Shown: in pieces, positions 9,056 through 18,600 of the stretch
How positions within the stretch are numbered: the first letter of the stretch is position 1
Layout of the letters: every line of letters begins with the position of its first letter
From: Paraburkholderia kururiensis
Lineage (GTDB): Bacteria; Pseudomonadota; Gammaproteobacteria; Burkholderiales; Burkholderiaceae
NCBI RefSeq assembly: GCF_034424375.1
Contig: NZ_CP139965.1
Location: 5,890,001-5,954,000, forward strand
Reading direction: 5' to 3'
Length of the DNA: 64,000 nt
Translations under genes and position numbers: made by a program
Notes under the pieces: model-generated
Databases searched by the model: none
What the model was told of the DNA's origin: nothing
The model's input: the letters and a program-made list of their open reading frames with translations, nothing else

Positions 9056-10469
9056 GAATGCCGGCTTCGAGTTCGCCCACGGTGCGCGCCACCTGCGCGT
9101 CGTCGTCGCGGCGCAGCGCCGCGCGCAGCAGCGCGATCTGGATCTTCATGAACGCGAGGCTCTGCGCAATCGAATCGTGCAGCTCGCGCGCCAGCAGCCC
9201 GCGCTCCGCGGCCACCGCGGCTTCGCGTTCCAGCGCGCTTGCGCGCAAGCCTTCGATCGCCACGGCCAGGTGGTTCGCGAGCGTATCGAGCAGGCCGCGG
9301 TCCTCGTCCGTGAGCGTGGCCTGGGTCGTGTAGAACAGATCCATTTCGCCGACGAGGCGGTCCTGCAACCGCACGGGCACGCTCACCACGGTGCGGTAGC
9401 CGGCGCGCTCGCAATGGCCGAGCAGCGGCTCCGTGCTTTCCGAGCGGATCGGAATGACGCGCGTCAGCGCTTCTTCCTGCGGCTGCGCGCACAGGCAGTC
9501 GCCCGTCATCACGCAATGTTCGTTGGCCGCCACCTCGGCGGGCAGGCCGTCGGAGGCGAGCATCACGTAGCGGCGGTTCCCTTCGTCGGACCAGCGGATG
9601 GCGGCGGCGTCGGCGTGGGCCGCGCGCCGCACGCGCTGCGCGAAGCCCTGAGCCAGTTCGTCGAGCGTTGCAGCGTGCGCGGCGAATGCGGTGGCCTGGT
9701 AGAGCGTGCTCAGGCGCTCGTGCTGGGCGGCAAGGCGCACCGTCTTTTCCTCGACCTTCACTTCGAGGTTCTGGTAGAGGCCTTGCAGCGTTTCGGCCAT
9801 ACGGTTGAAGCCTTCGGACAGCTCGCCGAATTCGTCGCTCGAATCCACGGTCACGCGCGCCGAAAGGTCGCCTTCGCGCGCGCGGGCGAGTCCCGTTTGC
9901 AGCCGTTCGAGCGGATTGAACACGAAGAGGTAAGCCGAGTAGAGCAGCGTGACGGCGCTCGCCACGGTCAGCGCCACCATGAAGAGTTGCAAGGCGTTGA
10001 GGATGCCGGTGAGCGACGAGAGCCGCGTTTCCACCGACGACACCAGCACGTCGATGTGCTGGACGAACGCTTCGGCCTGCCGCGCGGCCTCGGCGGCGTT
10101 GGGCGCGGCGGAGCCCGTCCATTGTGCGCGCAGCGTCTGCCAGTCGCGCTGCACGTCGAGAAAGGCTTGCGTGGAGCGGGCGTCGTGCGGCAGGAACAGG
10201 GGCCGCGCGGGGTCGCCGTTGCGCAGCAGCACCACGCTGCGGTCGAACTGCGCGACCTGTTGCGCAAGCTGCGCGGTGTCGCCGCGGCCCAGCGTCTGCG
10301 CGATGCGCCAGGTCTGCATGCGCATGCGGCCCGCTTCGTTGACGGCCGCGGCGCCGCCTTCCAGCTGCCAGCTGGCCCACAGCGTAAAGCTGATGGAGGC
10401 AAGGGCGACCAGCAGCAGCGTGCCGCCGATCAGGCCGAGTTTGGCCGAGAGGGTACGAAACCGGCTCAT
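9006..10469 (-). pseudogene. narX: narX, nitrate/nitrite sensor kinase, C-terminally truncated
   Basis: About 488 residues of a NarX-type sensor survive. TM1 is near residues 11-31. It is followed by the NarX P-box NEAGRMRMQTWRIAQTL (44-60) that binds nitrate in the periplasm, TM2 near 145-170, a HAMP linker, a coiled coil, a GAF-like module with the Cys cluster EHCVMTGDCLC typical of NarX/NarQ, and the HisKA_3 box LARELHDSIAQSL (phospho-acceptor His about residue 431). Sequence identity stops after [15 protein letters not shown]. The HATPase_c domain is missing and the frame continues as non-homologous residues to a stop at 8478 inside mutS. It could not autophosphorylate. narL, the usual neighbour, is absent. 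Start ATG at 10467-10469. Confidence 0.88.
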
Positions 10470-10660
10470 TGAAGTCCTTCTGTTGCGCTTTCCTGGGTGC
10501 AGCGCGGTGCTTGGGTGTGTTCTACGCGTGCCGCAGAGGCCTGGGATGCTGGCCCGCTGCATCCCTTCGGTCGTTTTCCGCCGTGTTGGCGCAGGTTCCC
10601 CGCGATCCCCTTTTCCGGAGTTCTTCGCGACCAGGCCACTGCTCAAGGGCAGAGCACGTC

Positions 10661-11242
10661 TCAGGACTCGGGGGGCCAGCGCACGCTGCGCCGTTTCGCC
10701 ATCTCGCGGCCCATTCCGGCGCGCGTGGTGTCGTCCATCGAGGTCTGCACGGCGGGATACGCCCCGCTTTCCTCGGCCTCGATGTGCGCGCGGTACAGCG
10801 CGGCAAAACTCGCCCAATCGGCAAGCGGGGACCGGTCGGCATCATGGCCTGCGGCACCCTGCGTTTGTACCGTCCACTGGCCGCTGATCACTTGATCGAG
10901 GTCAAGCTTGATGGCCTGCCAGTGTCTGGACATCTCGACGTGTTCCTGCTTCAGGCGCTCCACCAACAGCTTTTGCTCGGGCGTGCCGTGGGCGGCGAGC
11001 AGTGGAAAGACGTGCCGTTCCTCGTCCTCGTGATGGGCGGGCGCCGCGATGTCGAAATATCGGATCACATCGCGCGCGGCTTGCTGCGCGGCTTCATCGC
11101 ACCCTGTTTCGGCAAGTCTGGCTGCGAGGCGTTCGAGCAGACGCAGCATGCGCTCGGCGTTGCCGTGGCAGGCGGCGAGCATCTCGAACGGTTCGTCGAA
11201 GCTGGCGGCGGGTCGGGAGCCGGGAAAGAGTAAGGGCGACAT
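10661..11242 (-). CDS. Hemerythrin-like (HHE) cation-binding protein
   Basis: A 193-residue helical protein with spaced His/Glu ligands: CHGNAERM near the start, AHHEDEERHVFP in the middle, QEHVEMSRHWQ, and YRAHIEAEESGAYP. This is the ligand pattern of hemerythrin HHE domains, which bind a di-iron centre and react with O2 or NO. Placement between the nitrate reductase genes and narX suggests a role in oxygen or nitric-oxide handling during anaerobic nitrate respiration, but this is inference from context. The ATG at 11240-11242 (MSPLLF) is chosen; a TTG 30 bp upstream would add ten residues. Gap of 105 bp to the upstream gene. Confidence 0.78.
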   Translation of the reverse strand: MSPLLFPGSRPAASFDEPFEMLAACHGNAERMLRLLERLAARLAETGCDEAAQQAARDVIRYFDIAAPAHHEDEERHVFPLLAAHGTPEQKLLVERLKQEHVEMSRHWQAIKLDLDQVISGQWTVQTQGAAGHDADRSPLADWASFAALYRAHIEAEESGAYPAVQTSMDDTTRAGMGREMAKRRSVRWPPES

Positions 11243-11347
11243 GGCAGGGCAGCGCTCGGCGCGCTCGGTCAATGGCAGCGTTGAAGTGTGGCGCTAAGGC
11301 GAAGGCTTAAGGCTAAGGCGGCTGCGACGCCTGCGTGTCCTCGATCG

Positions 11348-11758
11348 TCAACGCGCCAACAGAGAACTGAAGACCCCCGCCGGGCTGTGCGCAATCGCGA
11401 CGGAAGCGATGAACAGATACAGCGCAAGCGCAGTGCCATAGGCGGCGCCGCGCGCCGTGAGCGTTTTGCCGCGCTTGAGCGCAACCGACCCCGCCAGAAT
11501 GTACGCCACCAGCACCAGCAGCTTGGTGCCGAGCCACGCGTCGTGCACGGGGTTCAAACGCAGCGTGGCCCACAAGGTGATGCCGGCCGCGAGCAGCAGC
11601 GTATCGATCGCGTAGCTCGCCATGCGCCAATGACGGCGCATCGGCCACGGCCGTTGCAGCAGCACGGCGGCGCCGCGCGTGGCGAAGAGGGCGCCGCTGC
11701 ACGCGGCGAGGGTCATGTGCGCGTGGCGCAGCGCGGGCCACAGTTCGATCAGGGACAT
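11348..11758 (-). CDS. SirB2-family membrane protein
   Basis: A 136-residue integral membrane protein with about four hydrophobic helices: HMTLAACSGALFATRGAAVLL, SYAIDTLLLAAGITLWATL, LGTKLLVLVAYILAGSVAL and AYGTALALYLFIASVAIAH. The N-terminal His-containing helix followed by RG and the LGTKLLVLVAYI motif match the SirB2 (invasion regulator SirB) family, whose molecular role is unclear. In nar clusters of related bacteria such proteins accompany narGHJI; whether it assists haem or quinone function is unknown. ATG at 11758. Confidence 0.75.
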   Translation of the reverse strand: MSLIELWPALRHAHMTLAACSGALFATRGAAVLLQRPWPMRRHWRMASYAIDTLLLAAGITLWATLRLNPVHDAWLGTKLLVLVAYILAGSVALKRGKTLTARGAAYGTALALYLFIASVAIAHSPAGVFSSLLAR

Positions 11759-11824
11759 GGTGCGGGAGCAGGGCGTCAGGCTGCGTGGGCCATGAAACGG
11801 CCGGCGCAGCCTTCGACAGAACCG

Positions 11825-12628
11825 CTATTGGACCAGCGGCGTGGGCACGCTGTCGAGATCCACGCCCATGATGTCCGCCTCGCCGGCCAGCACGGTCACG
11901 TACTGGCGCAGCGCCGTGACGAACGCCTGCTGCCGCAGCGACTGCGCGGCAGCCTGGCTCACGGCCTCGTAAGGCGGCACGGTGCCGGGCTCGCGCGCGA
12001 GCACGTCCACCACGTGCAGGCCGAAGCGGCTGTGCACGAGTTGCGGCAGCACGCCCGTGTCGCGGATGCCGAAGATCGCGCGCGCGAACTCCGGCGCGCA
12101 TTCCTCGGCGCGCAGCCAGCCCAGCTGGCCGCCTTCGGCGGCGCTCGGGCAGTTCGACAGTTCGGCGGCGGCGCGCGCGAAGCTCTCGTCGGCGCTCGTT
12201 GCTGCGTCGGTGTCGCGGCAGCGCAGTTGCAGCAGACACGCTTCCGCGCGCTGGCGCAGCAAGGTGATGTCCACACCGGGCGTCACGGCAAAGAGGATGT
12301 GGCGCGCGAGCAGCCGTTCGCCCACGGCGTAGCGGTTCGGGTTGGCGTCGTAGTAGCGGCGGCAGGCTTCGTCCGACGGCTCGGGCACCTTGAGCGCGGT
12401 TTCCAGCAGCGCCTCGATGGCGGCCGACGCCGCCGCGCTCGTCGCGCCCTCCACGGGCGCCGGGTCGTCGGCGGCGAGCAGGCCGGCCGCCATCGCGGCC
12501 TGGCGCAGCAGTTCTGTGCAGGCGCGCTGGCGCAATTCGTCGGGGCTCAACGTCTCGTCGGCGTGATGCAGCGGGACGCCGTTGACGGTGGCGACATCGA
12601 CGGCAACGAGCGAGTCCGGGGTAGTCAT
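11825..12628 (-). CDS. Parvulin-type peptidyl-prolyl isomerase in nar operon
   Basis: A 267-residue protein with a PpiC/SurA-like layout: an N-terminal helical chaperone segment (residues 1-100, ending EACRRYYDANPNRYAVGERLLARHILF) and a parvulin domain including CPSAAEGGQLGWLRAEECAPEFARAIFGI and HSRFGLHVVDVL. There is no signal peptide, so it likely acts in the cytosol, where NarGH are folded and loaded with cofactors before membrane attachment. It starts 22 bp after narI and is probably cotranscribed, consistent with a role in nitrate reductase maturation. That role is inferred from the conserved location. Confidence 0.8.
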   Translation of the reverse strand: MTTPDSLVAVDVATVNGVPLHHADETLSPDELRQRACTELLRQAAMAAGLLAADDPAPVEGATSAAASAAIEALLETALKVPEPSDEACRRYYDANPNRYAVGERLLARHILFAVTPGVDITLLRQRAEACLLQLRCRDTDAATSADESFARAAAELSNCPSAAEGGQLGWLRAEECAPEFARAIFGIRDTGVLPQLVHSRFGLHVVDVLAREPGTVPPYEAVSQAAAQSLRQQAFVTALRQYVTVLAGEADIMGVDLDSVPTPLVQ

Positions 12629-12650
12629 GGTGTGGTCTCCTTGCTGGGCC

Positions 12651-13367
12651 TTACGCCTTGCGGCGCGCCGAGGGCAGGTTCATGCGGCGCGAGCGCACAA
12701 GCTGGTAGGGGCGGAACAGATAACCGACCGAGGCGAATCCGCTCCAGATATGCACGAGCCGGCTGAACGGAAACAGCAGGAAGATCGTCATGCCCAGCAC
12801 GATGTGCACCTTGAACGGCCACCCGACGGCAGCAAGGAAGCTCGCGTCGGGACGGAACGTGACGACGTGCTGCGCCCATTCGGCCAGCGAGAGCATGGTC
12901 GCCGCGTCGCCGCGGTCCGCATACGAAAACGGCAGCGTGACGAGGCCGAGGCACAACTGGAGCCAGAGGATCGCGAGAATGGCGAGGTCGGTGCGATGGC
13001 TCGTCAGGCGAATGCGCGGGTCGAACATGCGCCGGTGCAGCAGCAGCGTGAGGCCGATGAAGCAGATCACGCCGGCCGTGCCGCCCGAGAGAATGGCGAG
13101 CATCTGCTTGTGCTGCGCGCTGATGAACGGCGAGTAGATGAAGTGCGGCGTGAGCAGACCCACCGTGTGCCCGAACAGTAGAAACAGGATGCCGATGTGG
13201 AACAGGTTGCTGCCCCAGCGCAGTTGCCCCGCACGCAGCAGTTGCGACGAGTCGCTCTTCCACGTGTACTGGTCGCGGTCGAAGCGGGCGAGGCTGCCCA
13301 TCAGGAACACCGCGAGGCAGAGGTACGGATAGACGCTGAACAGGAAGGTATTGAGGGCGGAGTTCAT
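12651..13367 (-). CDS. narI: Respiratory nitrate reductase gamma subunit (cytochrome b)
   Basis: A 238-residue membrane cytochrome with five predicted helices. The haem-ligating histidines are seen in two pairs, FHIGILFLLFGHTVGLL and KVHIVLGMTIFLLFPFSRLVHIWS, as in E. coli NarI (225 aa). It takes electrons from quinol at the membrane and passes them to NarH. The ATG at 13365-13367 overlaps the narJ stop in an ATGA arrangement, showing translational coupling. A Tyr/Arg-rich C-terminal tail (GYLFRPYQLVRSRRMNLP) matches the family. Confidence 0.95.
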   Translation of the reverse strand: MNSALNTFLFSVYPYLCLAVFLMGSLARFDRDQYTWKSDSSQLLRAGQLRWGSNLFHIGILFLLFGHTVGLLTPHFIYSPFISAQHKQMLAILSGGTAGVICFIGLTLLLHRRMFDPRIRLTSHRTDLAILAILWLQLCLGLVTLPFSYADRGDAATMLSLAEWAQHVVTFRPDASFLAAVGWPFKVHIVLGMTIFLLFPFSRLVHIWSGFASVGYLFRPYQLVRSRRMNLPSARRKA

Positions 13368-14125
13368 GCGGACGCTCCCTGCGAAGAAGAAGGACTGGAC
13401 GATGAGCGATGCGACGCCGCGGCGCCGCGCACGATGCGGATGGGTTGGGGCGCGCCGGCTTGCGCCGCTGCCTGAGCGGTTGCCTGAGCATCCGGCGAGA
13501 TGCTCGCCGACGGACACGCACCGAATGCTTCCGGCTCGCTCCAGCTTTCGTCGAGCGCGGGTTCGGCGGGCACGGCCACGGGCTGCGCCGGTTGTCCGGC
13601 CAGATCGAGCAGCGCGCCCAGCACGCTTGCGTAATCGCTCTCGCGCTTCGTGAGCGCGCTGAAGATCGTCTGCACGATGTGCGCGACTTCGCCCAGCAGG
13701 CCCACCGCCGATTGCGGCGGCTGCGTCGACGCGTATTCGAGCAGCACGGTCAGGTGGTCGGGCAGTTCGTTCGAGGCGAGGTACATGCCCGCGGCCTCGT
13801 AGGTCTGAATGAGGTCGATCATCGCGGGACCGCGGTCGCGCGAATCGCCGTGCACGTGCTCAAAGAGATGCAGCGCCGTGCCGCGGCCGCGATCGAACAG
13901 GTCCACGTAGACCGCTTCGGATTCGAGGCCCGGGCGCGCGATCAACGTGTCGATCAGCGCATCGAGCGCCGCAAGTCGCGCCGCGCCGAGCACGGCCTGC
14001 GCATGCAGCGCCTCGCGCACGTCGGGCAGGTCGGCGCGCATGGCGGCGTCCGGGTAGTCGAGCAGGCGCGCCAGCGCGCGCAGCGTCACCGGCAGGCCGT
14101 GAGAAGAAAGGGTGCGGGACGTCAT
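13364..14125 (-). CDS. narJ: Nitrate reductase assembly chaperone NarJ
   Basis: A 253-residue NarJ/NarW-type chaperone that holds apo-NarGH while the molybdenum cofactor is inserted. The family signature VDLFDRGRGTALHLFEHVHG with DRGPAMIDL is intact. A long Ala/Pro/Ser-rich C-terminal extension (about the last 60 residues) is low-complexity and probably disordered, typical of betaproteobacterial homologues. It starts two bases after the narH stop and overlaps narI by four bases. Confidence 0.94.
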   Translation of the reverse strand: MTSRTLSSHGLPVTLRALARLLDYPDAAMRADLPDVREALHAQAVLGAARLAALDALIDTLIARPGLESEAVYVDLFDRGRGTALHLFEHVHGDSRDRGPAMIDLIQTYEAAGMYLASNELPDHLTVLLEYASTQPPQSAVGLLGEVAHIVQTIFSALTKRESDYASVLGALLDLAGQPAQPVAVPAEPALDESWSEPEAFGACPSASISPDAQATAQAAAQAGAPQPIRIVRGAAASHRSSSSPSSSQGASA

Positions 14126-14127
14126 GC

Positions 14128-15651
14128 TCAGATCTCCACCTTGATCGGAATGGTGCGTTTCTTTTCGCTGCCGAAGAGGCTCGTTTCCGTCGTGCCTTCC
14201 GAGCAGCCGTTGCCGAAGCTGAAGCCGCAGCCGCCGCGCACGTTGAACGCGTTCTCGGCGTACTCGCGGTGCGTGGTCGGAATCACGAAGCGGTCTTCGT
14301 AGTTCGCGATGGCCATCACGCGATACATCTCTTCCACCTGGGCGGGCGTGAGTCCCGTCTGCGTGAGCGCCGCGTGGTTTTCCACGCCGTCCACGTGCTT
14401 GCCGCGCTGCCACGCGCGCATGGCGAGCATGCGTTCGAGCGCGCGCACCACCGGTGCCGTGTCGCCCGCCGTCAGCAGGTTCGCGAGGTACTTCACGGGA
14501 ATGCGCAGCTGGCGCACGTCCGGAATCTCGCCGTTTGCGCTCACGTGGCCGGCCTGTGCCGCGGACGTGATGGGCGAGAGCGGCGGCACGTACCAGACCA
14601 TCGGCAGCGTGCGGTATTCCGGGTGCAGCGGCAGCGCCACTTTCCAGTCCACGGCCATGCGGTAGACGGGGCTCGAACGCGCGGCTTCCAGCCAGTTGTC
14701 GGGCACGCCGTCGCGGCGGGCCTGCTCGACCACTTCGGGGTCGTTCGGGTCGAGGAAGATGCCGAGCTGCGCTTCATAGAGGTTGCGGTCTTCGGCCACG
14801 CTTGCCGCTTCTTCGATGCGGTCCGCGTCGTAGAGCATCACGCCCAGGTAGCGGATACGGCCCACGCAGGTTTCGGAGCACACCGTGGGCTGGCCCGCTT
14901 CGATGCGCGGATAGCAGAAGATGCACTTCTCGGCCTTGCCGCTCTTCCAGTTGTAGTAGATCTTCTTGTACGGGCAGCCCGACACGCACATGCGCCAGCC
15001 GCGGCACTTGTCCTGGTCGATCAGCACGATGCCGTCTTCCTCGCGCTTGTAGATGGAGCCCGAGGGGCACGACGCCACGCACGCCGGGTTCAGGCAGTGC
15101 TCGCACAGGCGCGGCAGATACATCATGAAGGTGTTCTCGAACTGGCCATAGATGTCCTTCTGGATGTCGTCGAAGTTGCGGTCTTTGCTGCGCTTCGAAA
15201 ACTCGCCGCCCAGAATTTCTTCCCAGTTCGGCCCCCACACGATCTTCTCCATGCGCTGGCCCGTAATCAGGCTGCGCGGGCGCGCCGTGGGCGCGGCCTT
15301 CATTTCGGGCGCCGTGTGCAGATGCTCGTAGTCGAACGTGAACGGCTCGTAGTAGTCGTCGATCTGCGGCAGGTTCGGGTTCGCGAAGATGCGCATCAGC
15401 AGCTTCCACTTCGCGCCCTGGCGCGGGACGATGGAGCCGTCGGCCTGGCGAATCCAGCCGCCGTTCCACTTGTCCTGGTTCTCCCACTCCTTCGGGTAGC
15501 CGATGCCCGGCTTCGTTTCCACGTTGTTGAACCACGCGTATTCCACGCCTGGGCGGCTCGTCCACACGTTCTTGCAGGTCACGCTGCAGGTGTGGCAGCC
15601 AATGCACTTGTCGAGATTCAGCACCATGCCGATCTGTGCGCGTACTTTCAT
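14128..15651 (-). CDS. narH: Respiratory nitrate reductase beta subunit (Fe-S protein)
   Basis: A 507-residue iron-sulfur subunit. Four Cys clusters are visible: CIGCHTCSVTC (16-26), CEHCLNPACVASC, CRGWRMCVSGC (Trp in place of one Cys, the expected 3Fe-4S site) and CIFCYPR with CSETC. These carry electrons from NarI haem to NarG. The N-terminus MKVRAQIGMVLNLDKC is the standard NarH start. Length and motif order match E. coli NarH (512 aa). Confidence 0.97.
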   Translation of the reverse strand: MKVRAQIGMVLNLDKCIGCHTCSVTCKNVWTSRPGVEYAWFNNVETKPGIGYPKEWENQDKWNGGWIRQADGSIVPRQGAKWKLLMRIFANPNLPQIDDYYEPFTFDYEHLHTAPEMKAAPTARPRSLITGQRMEKIVWGPNWEEILGGEFSKRSKDRNFDDIQKDIYGQFENTFMMYLPRLCEHCLNPACVASCPSGSIYKREEDGIVLIDQDKCRGWRMCVSGCPYKKIYYNWKSGKAEKCIFCYPRIEAGQPTVCSETCVGRIRYLGVMLYDADRIEEAASVAEDRNLYEAQLGIFLDPNDPEVVEQARRDGVPDNWLEAARSSPVYRMAVDWKVALPLHPEYRTLPMVWYVPPLSPITSAAQAGHVSANGEIPDVRQLRIPVKYLANLLTAGDTAPVVRALERMLAMRAWQRGKHVDGVENHAALTQTGLTPAQVEEMYRVMAIANYEDRFVIPTTHREYAENAFNVRGGCGFSFGNGCSEGTTETSLFGSEKKRTIPIKVEI

Positions 15652-15678
15652 GTCTGGCTCCTTGTGATCGACGATGCT

Positions 15679-18600
15679 TCAGGGGTTCTCGCCCTGCGAC
15701 TGGAAGGCTTTCGCGAGCTCGTCGCCGCGCGGCGTGTCGAGCCAGTCCACTTGTTTCATCTTGCGCACCACGACGAACTCGTCGCGGTTGGTGCCGATCG
15801 TTCCGTAATAGTTGAATCCGTAGGCAAGCTGCGCGTAGCCGCCGATCATGTGAGTCGGCTTGAGCACGATGCGCGTGACGGAGTTGTGAATGCCGCCGCG
15901 CACGCCCGTGATCTCCGAGCCCGGCGTGTTGATGATCTTTTCCTGCGCGTGGTACATGAGCACCATGCCCTGATTCACGCGCTGGCTCACCACCGCCCGT
16001 GCTGCAATGGCGCCGTTGATGTTGAAGAGTTCCACCCAGTCGTTGTCTTCGATGCCGGCGCGCTTCGCGTCGTCTTCGGAGAGCCACACCACGGGGCCGC
16101 CGCGGTTCAGCGTGAGCATCAGCAGGTTGTCGCTGTAGGTGCTGTGAATGCCCCACTTCTGGTGCGGCGTGATGAAGTTCAGCACGATCTCGGGCTCGCC
16201 GTTCGAGCGGATGTTGTGAATCTCGCTCGTCGCCTTGAGGTCCACGGGCGGCCGGTAACTCGAAAAGCCTTCGCCGAACGCGATCATCCACGGGTGGTCC
16301 TGGTAGAACTGCTGCCGCCCGGTGAGCGTGCGCCAGGGAATCAGTTCATGCACGTTGGTGTAGCCCGCGTTGTAGCTGACCGTCTCGCTTTCGATCCCGC
16401 TCCACGTAGGCGAGCTGATGATCTTGCGCGGCTGCGCCTGCACGTCGCGATAACGGATCTTCTCGTCTTCGCGATAGAGCGCGAGGTGCCGGTGCTCGCG
16501 GCCCGTCGCCTTCGAGAGCGCGTCCCAGGCCTTCACGGCGACGTGGCCATTGGTTTCGGGCGCCAGTTGCAGAATCACTTCGCAGGCGTCGATGTCGGTG
16601 ACGATCTTCGGCATGCCTTGCGTCACGCCCGGTTCACGCGTCACGCCGTTGAGTTCGCCCAGTTGCCGCACTTCGGTTTCGGTCTGCCACGCAATGCCCT
16701 TGCCGCCGTTGCCCACGCGGTTCATGAGCGGCCCGAGCGCCGTGAAGCGCTTGTAGAGGTTCGGGTAGTCGCGCTCCACCACGTTGATCTGCGGCGCGGT
16801 CTTGCCCGGCACCACGGGGCATTCGCCCTTGTGCCACTCCTGCACGCCGAAGGGCTGCGCCAGTTCGCCCGGCGAGTCGTGCATGAGCGGCGTGAGCACC
16901 ACGTCCTTCTCGACGCCCAGGTGCCCCACGCTCACTTCGCTCACGGCCTTCGCGAAACCCTTGTAGATCTCCCAGTCCGAGCGCGCCTGCCACACCGGGT
17001 CCACGGCCGCGGAGAGCGGGTGGATGAACGGATGCATGTCGCTCGTGTTGAGGTCGTTCTTCTCGTACCAGCTGGCCGTGGGCAGCACGATGTCCGAATA
17101 GAGGCACGTGGTGCTCATGCGGAAGTCGAGCGTGACGAGCAGGTCGAGCTTGCCTTGCGGCGCGTGCTCGTGCCATTTCACTTCGGCGGGCTTCGCGTCG
17201 TCGCGGCCCAGGTCTTTGCCTTGCACGCCGTTTTCGGTGCCGAGCAGATGCTTGCAGAAATACTCGTGACCCTTGCCCGACGAACCGAGCAGGTTCGAGC
17301 GCCACACGAACATGTTGCGCGGCCAGTTTTCCGGCGCGTCGGGGTCTTCGCAGCTCATGCGCAGACTGCCGTCGGTCAGGCCTTTAACCACGTAGTCCTT
17401 CGGCTCCATGCCTTGCGCCGCGGCGGCCGCCGCGATATGCAGCGGGTTGGTCTTCAGCTGCGGCGCGCTGGGCAGCCAGCCCATGCGTTCGGCGCGCACG
17501 TTGTAGTCGATCATGCTGCCGCCGTACTGCTTGCGGTCGGCGAGCGGCGAAACGATTTCCTCGACGTTGAGCTTCTCGTAGCGCCACTGGTCGGTGTGCG
17601 CGTAGAAGAAGCTCGTGCTGTTGGTCTGGCGCGGCGGACGCACCCAGTCGAGCGCAAAGGCGAGCGCGGTCCAGCCCGTCTGCGGACGCAGCTTTTCCTG
17701 GCCCACGTAGTGCGCCCAGCCGCCGCCGCTCTTGCCGATGCAGCCGCACATCATGAGCAGGTTGATCACGCCGCGGTAATTCATGTCGGCGTGATACCAG
17801 TGGTTCATGGCGGCGCCGATGATGACCATCGAGCGGCCCTGCGTCTTGTCCGCGTTGGCGGCGAATTCGCGCGCCACGGTGACGATCTGCTCGCGCGGCA
17901 CGCCGGTGATGCTCTCGGCCCAGGCGGGCGTGTAGGGCGCGTCGTCGTCGTAGCTCGCGGCGCCGCTGCCGAGGCCGCGGTCGATGCCGTACTGCGCGGC
18001 CTGCAGGTCGAACACCGTGGCGACGATCGCTTCGCGCACTTCGCCGTCCTTGCCGAGCGGCAGGCGCACGGCCGGCACGCGCGCCATGTTGATGTCGCCT
18101 TGCTGCGCGTTGGCGGGGAAGTGCGGCGAGTTCACGCCGCCGAAGTAGGGGAACGCCACGTCGACGATTTCGTGGGCCTGCTCTTCACCTTCGATCACGG
18201 AGAGCTTCAGATGCACCGGTCCGCCGTGGCGTGCTTCCTTGTCTTCGAGGTTCCACTTGCCTTCGTCGTCGCGGCCTTCGGCGCCCCAGCGGAAGCCGAT
18301 CGAGCCGTTCGGCAGCACGGCGTGGCCCGCCATGTCGAACGCCATGGTTTTCCATTCGGGGTTGTTCGACTGGCCCAGCTTGCCGTTGAAGTCGCTCGCG
18401 CGCAGATAGCGGTCGGGCACGAGCGTCGTGCGGCCGTCGGGCAGCGTGTGCTCGCGCAGCAGCACGAGCATGGGCAGGTCGGTGTAGCGGCGCGCGTAGT
18501 CGTCGAAATAGGCGCTGCGCGTGCGGAAGTAGAACTCGTTGAGTGCGACGTGGCCCATCGCCATGGCGAGCGCCGCGTCCGTGCCCTGGCGCGGATGCAG

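Noticed and set aside
8900..9100. Transposon or phage insertion as the cause of the mutS/narX break
   Set aside because: No terminal inverted repeats, target duplication, transposase or integrase sequence is visible on either side.
10892..10905. TTGAT-CGAG-GTCAA, an FNR-like palindrome
   Set aside because: It lies inside the hemerythrin coding sequence, about 420 bp upstream of narX, and is explained by codons for LDLDQV. Position does not fit a promoter.
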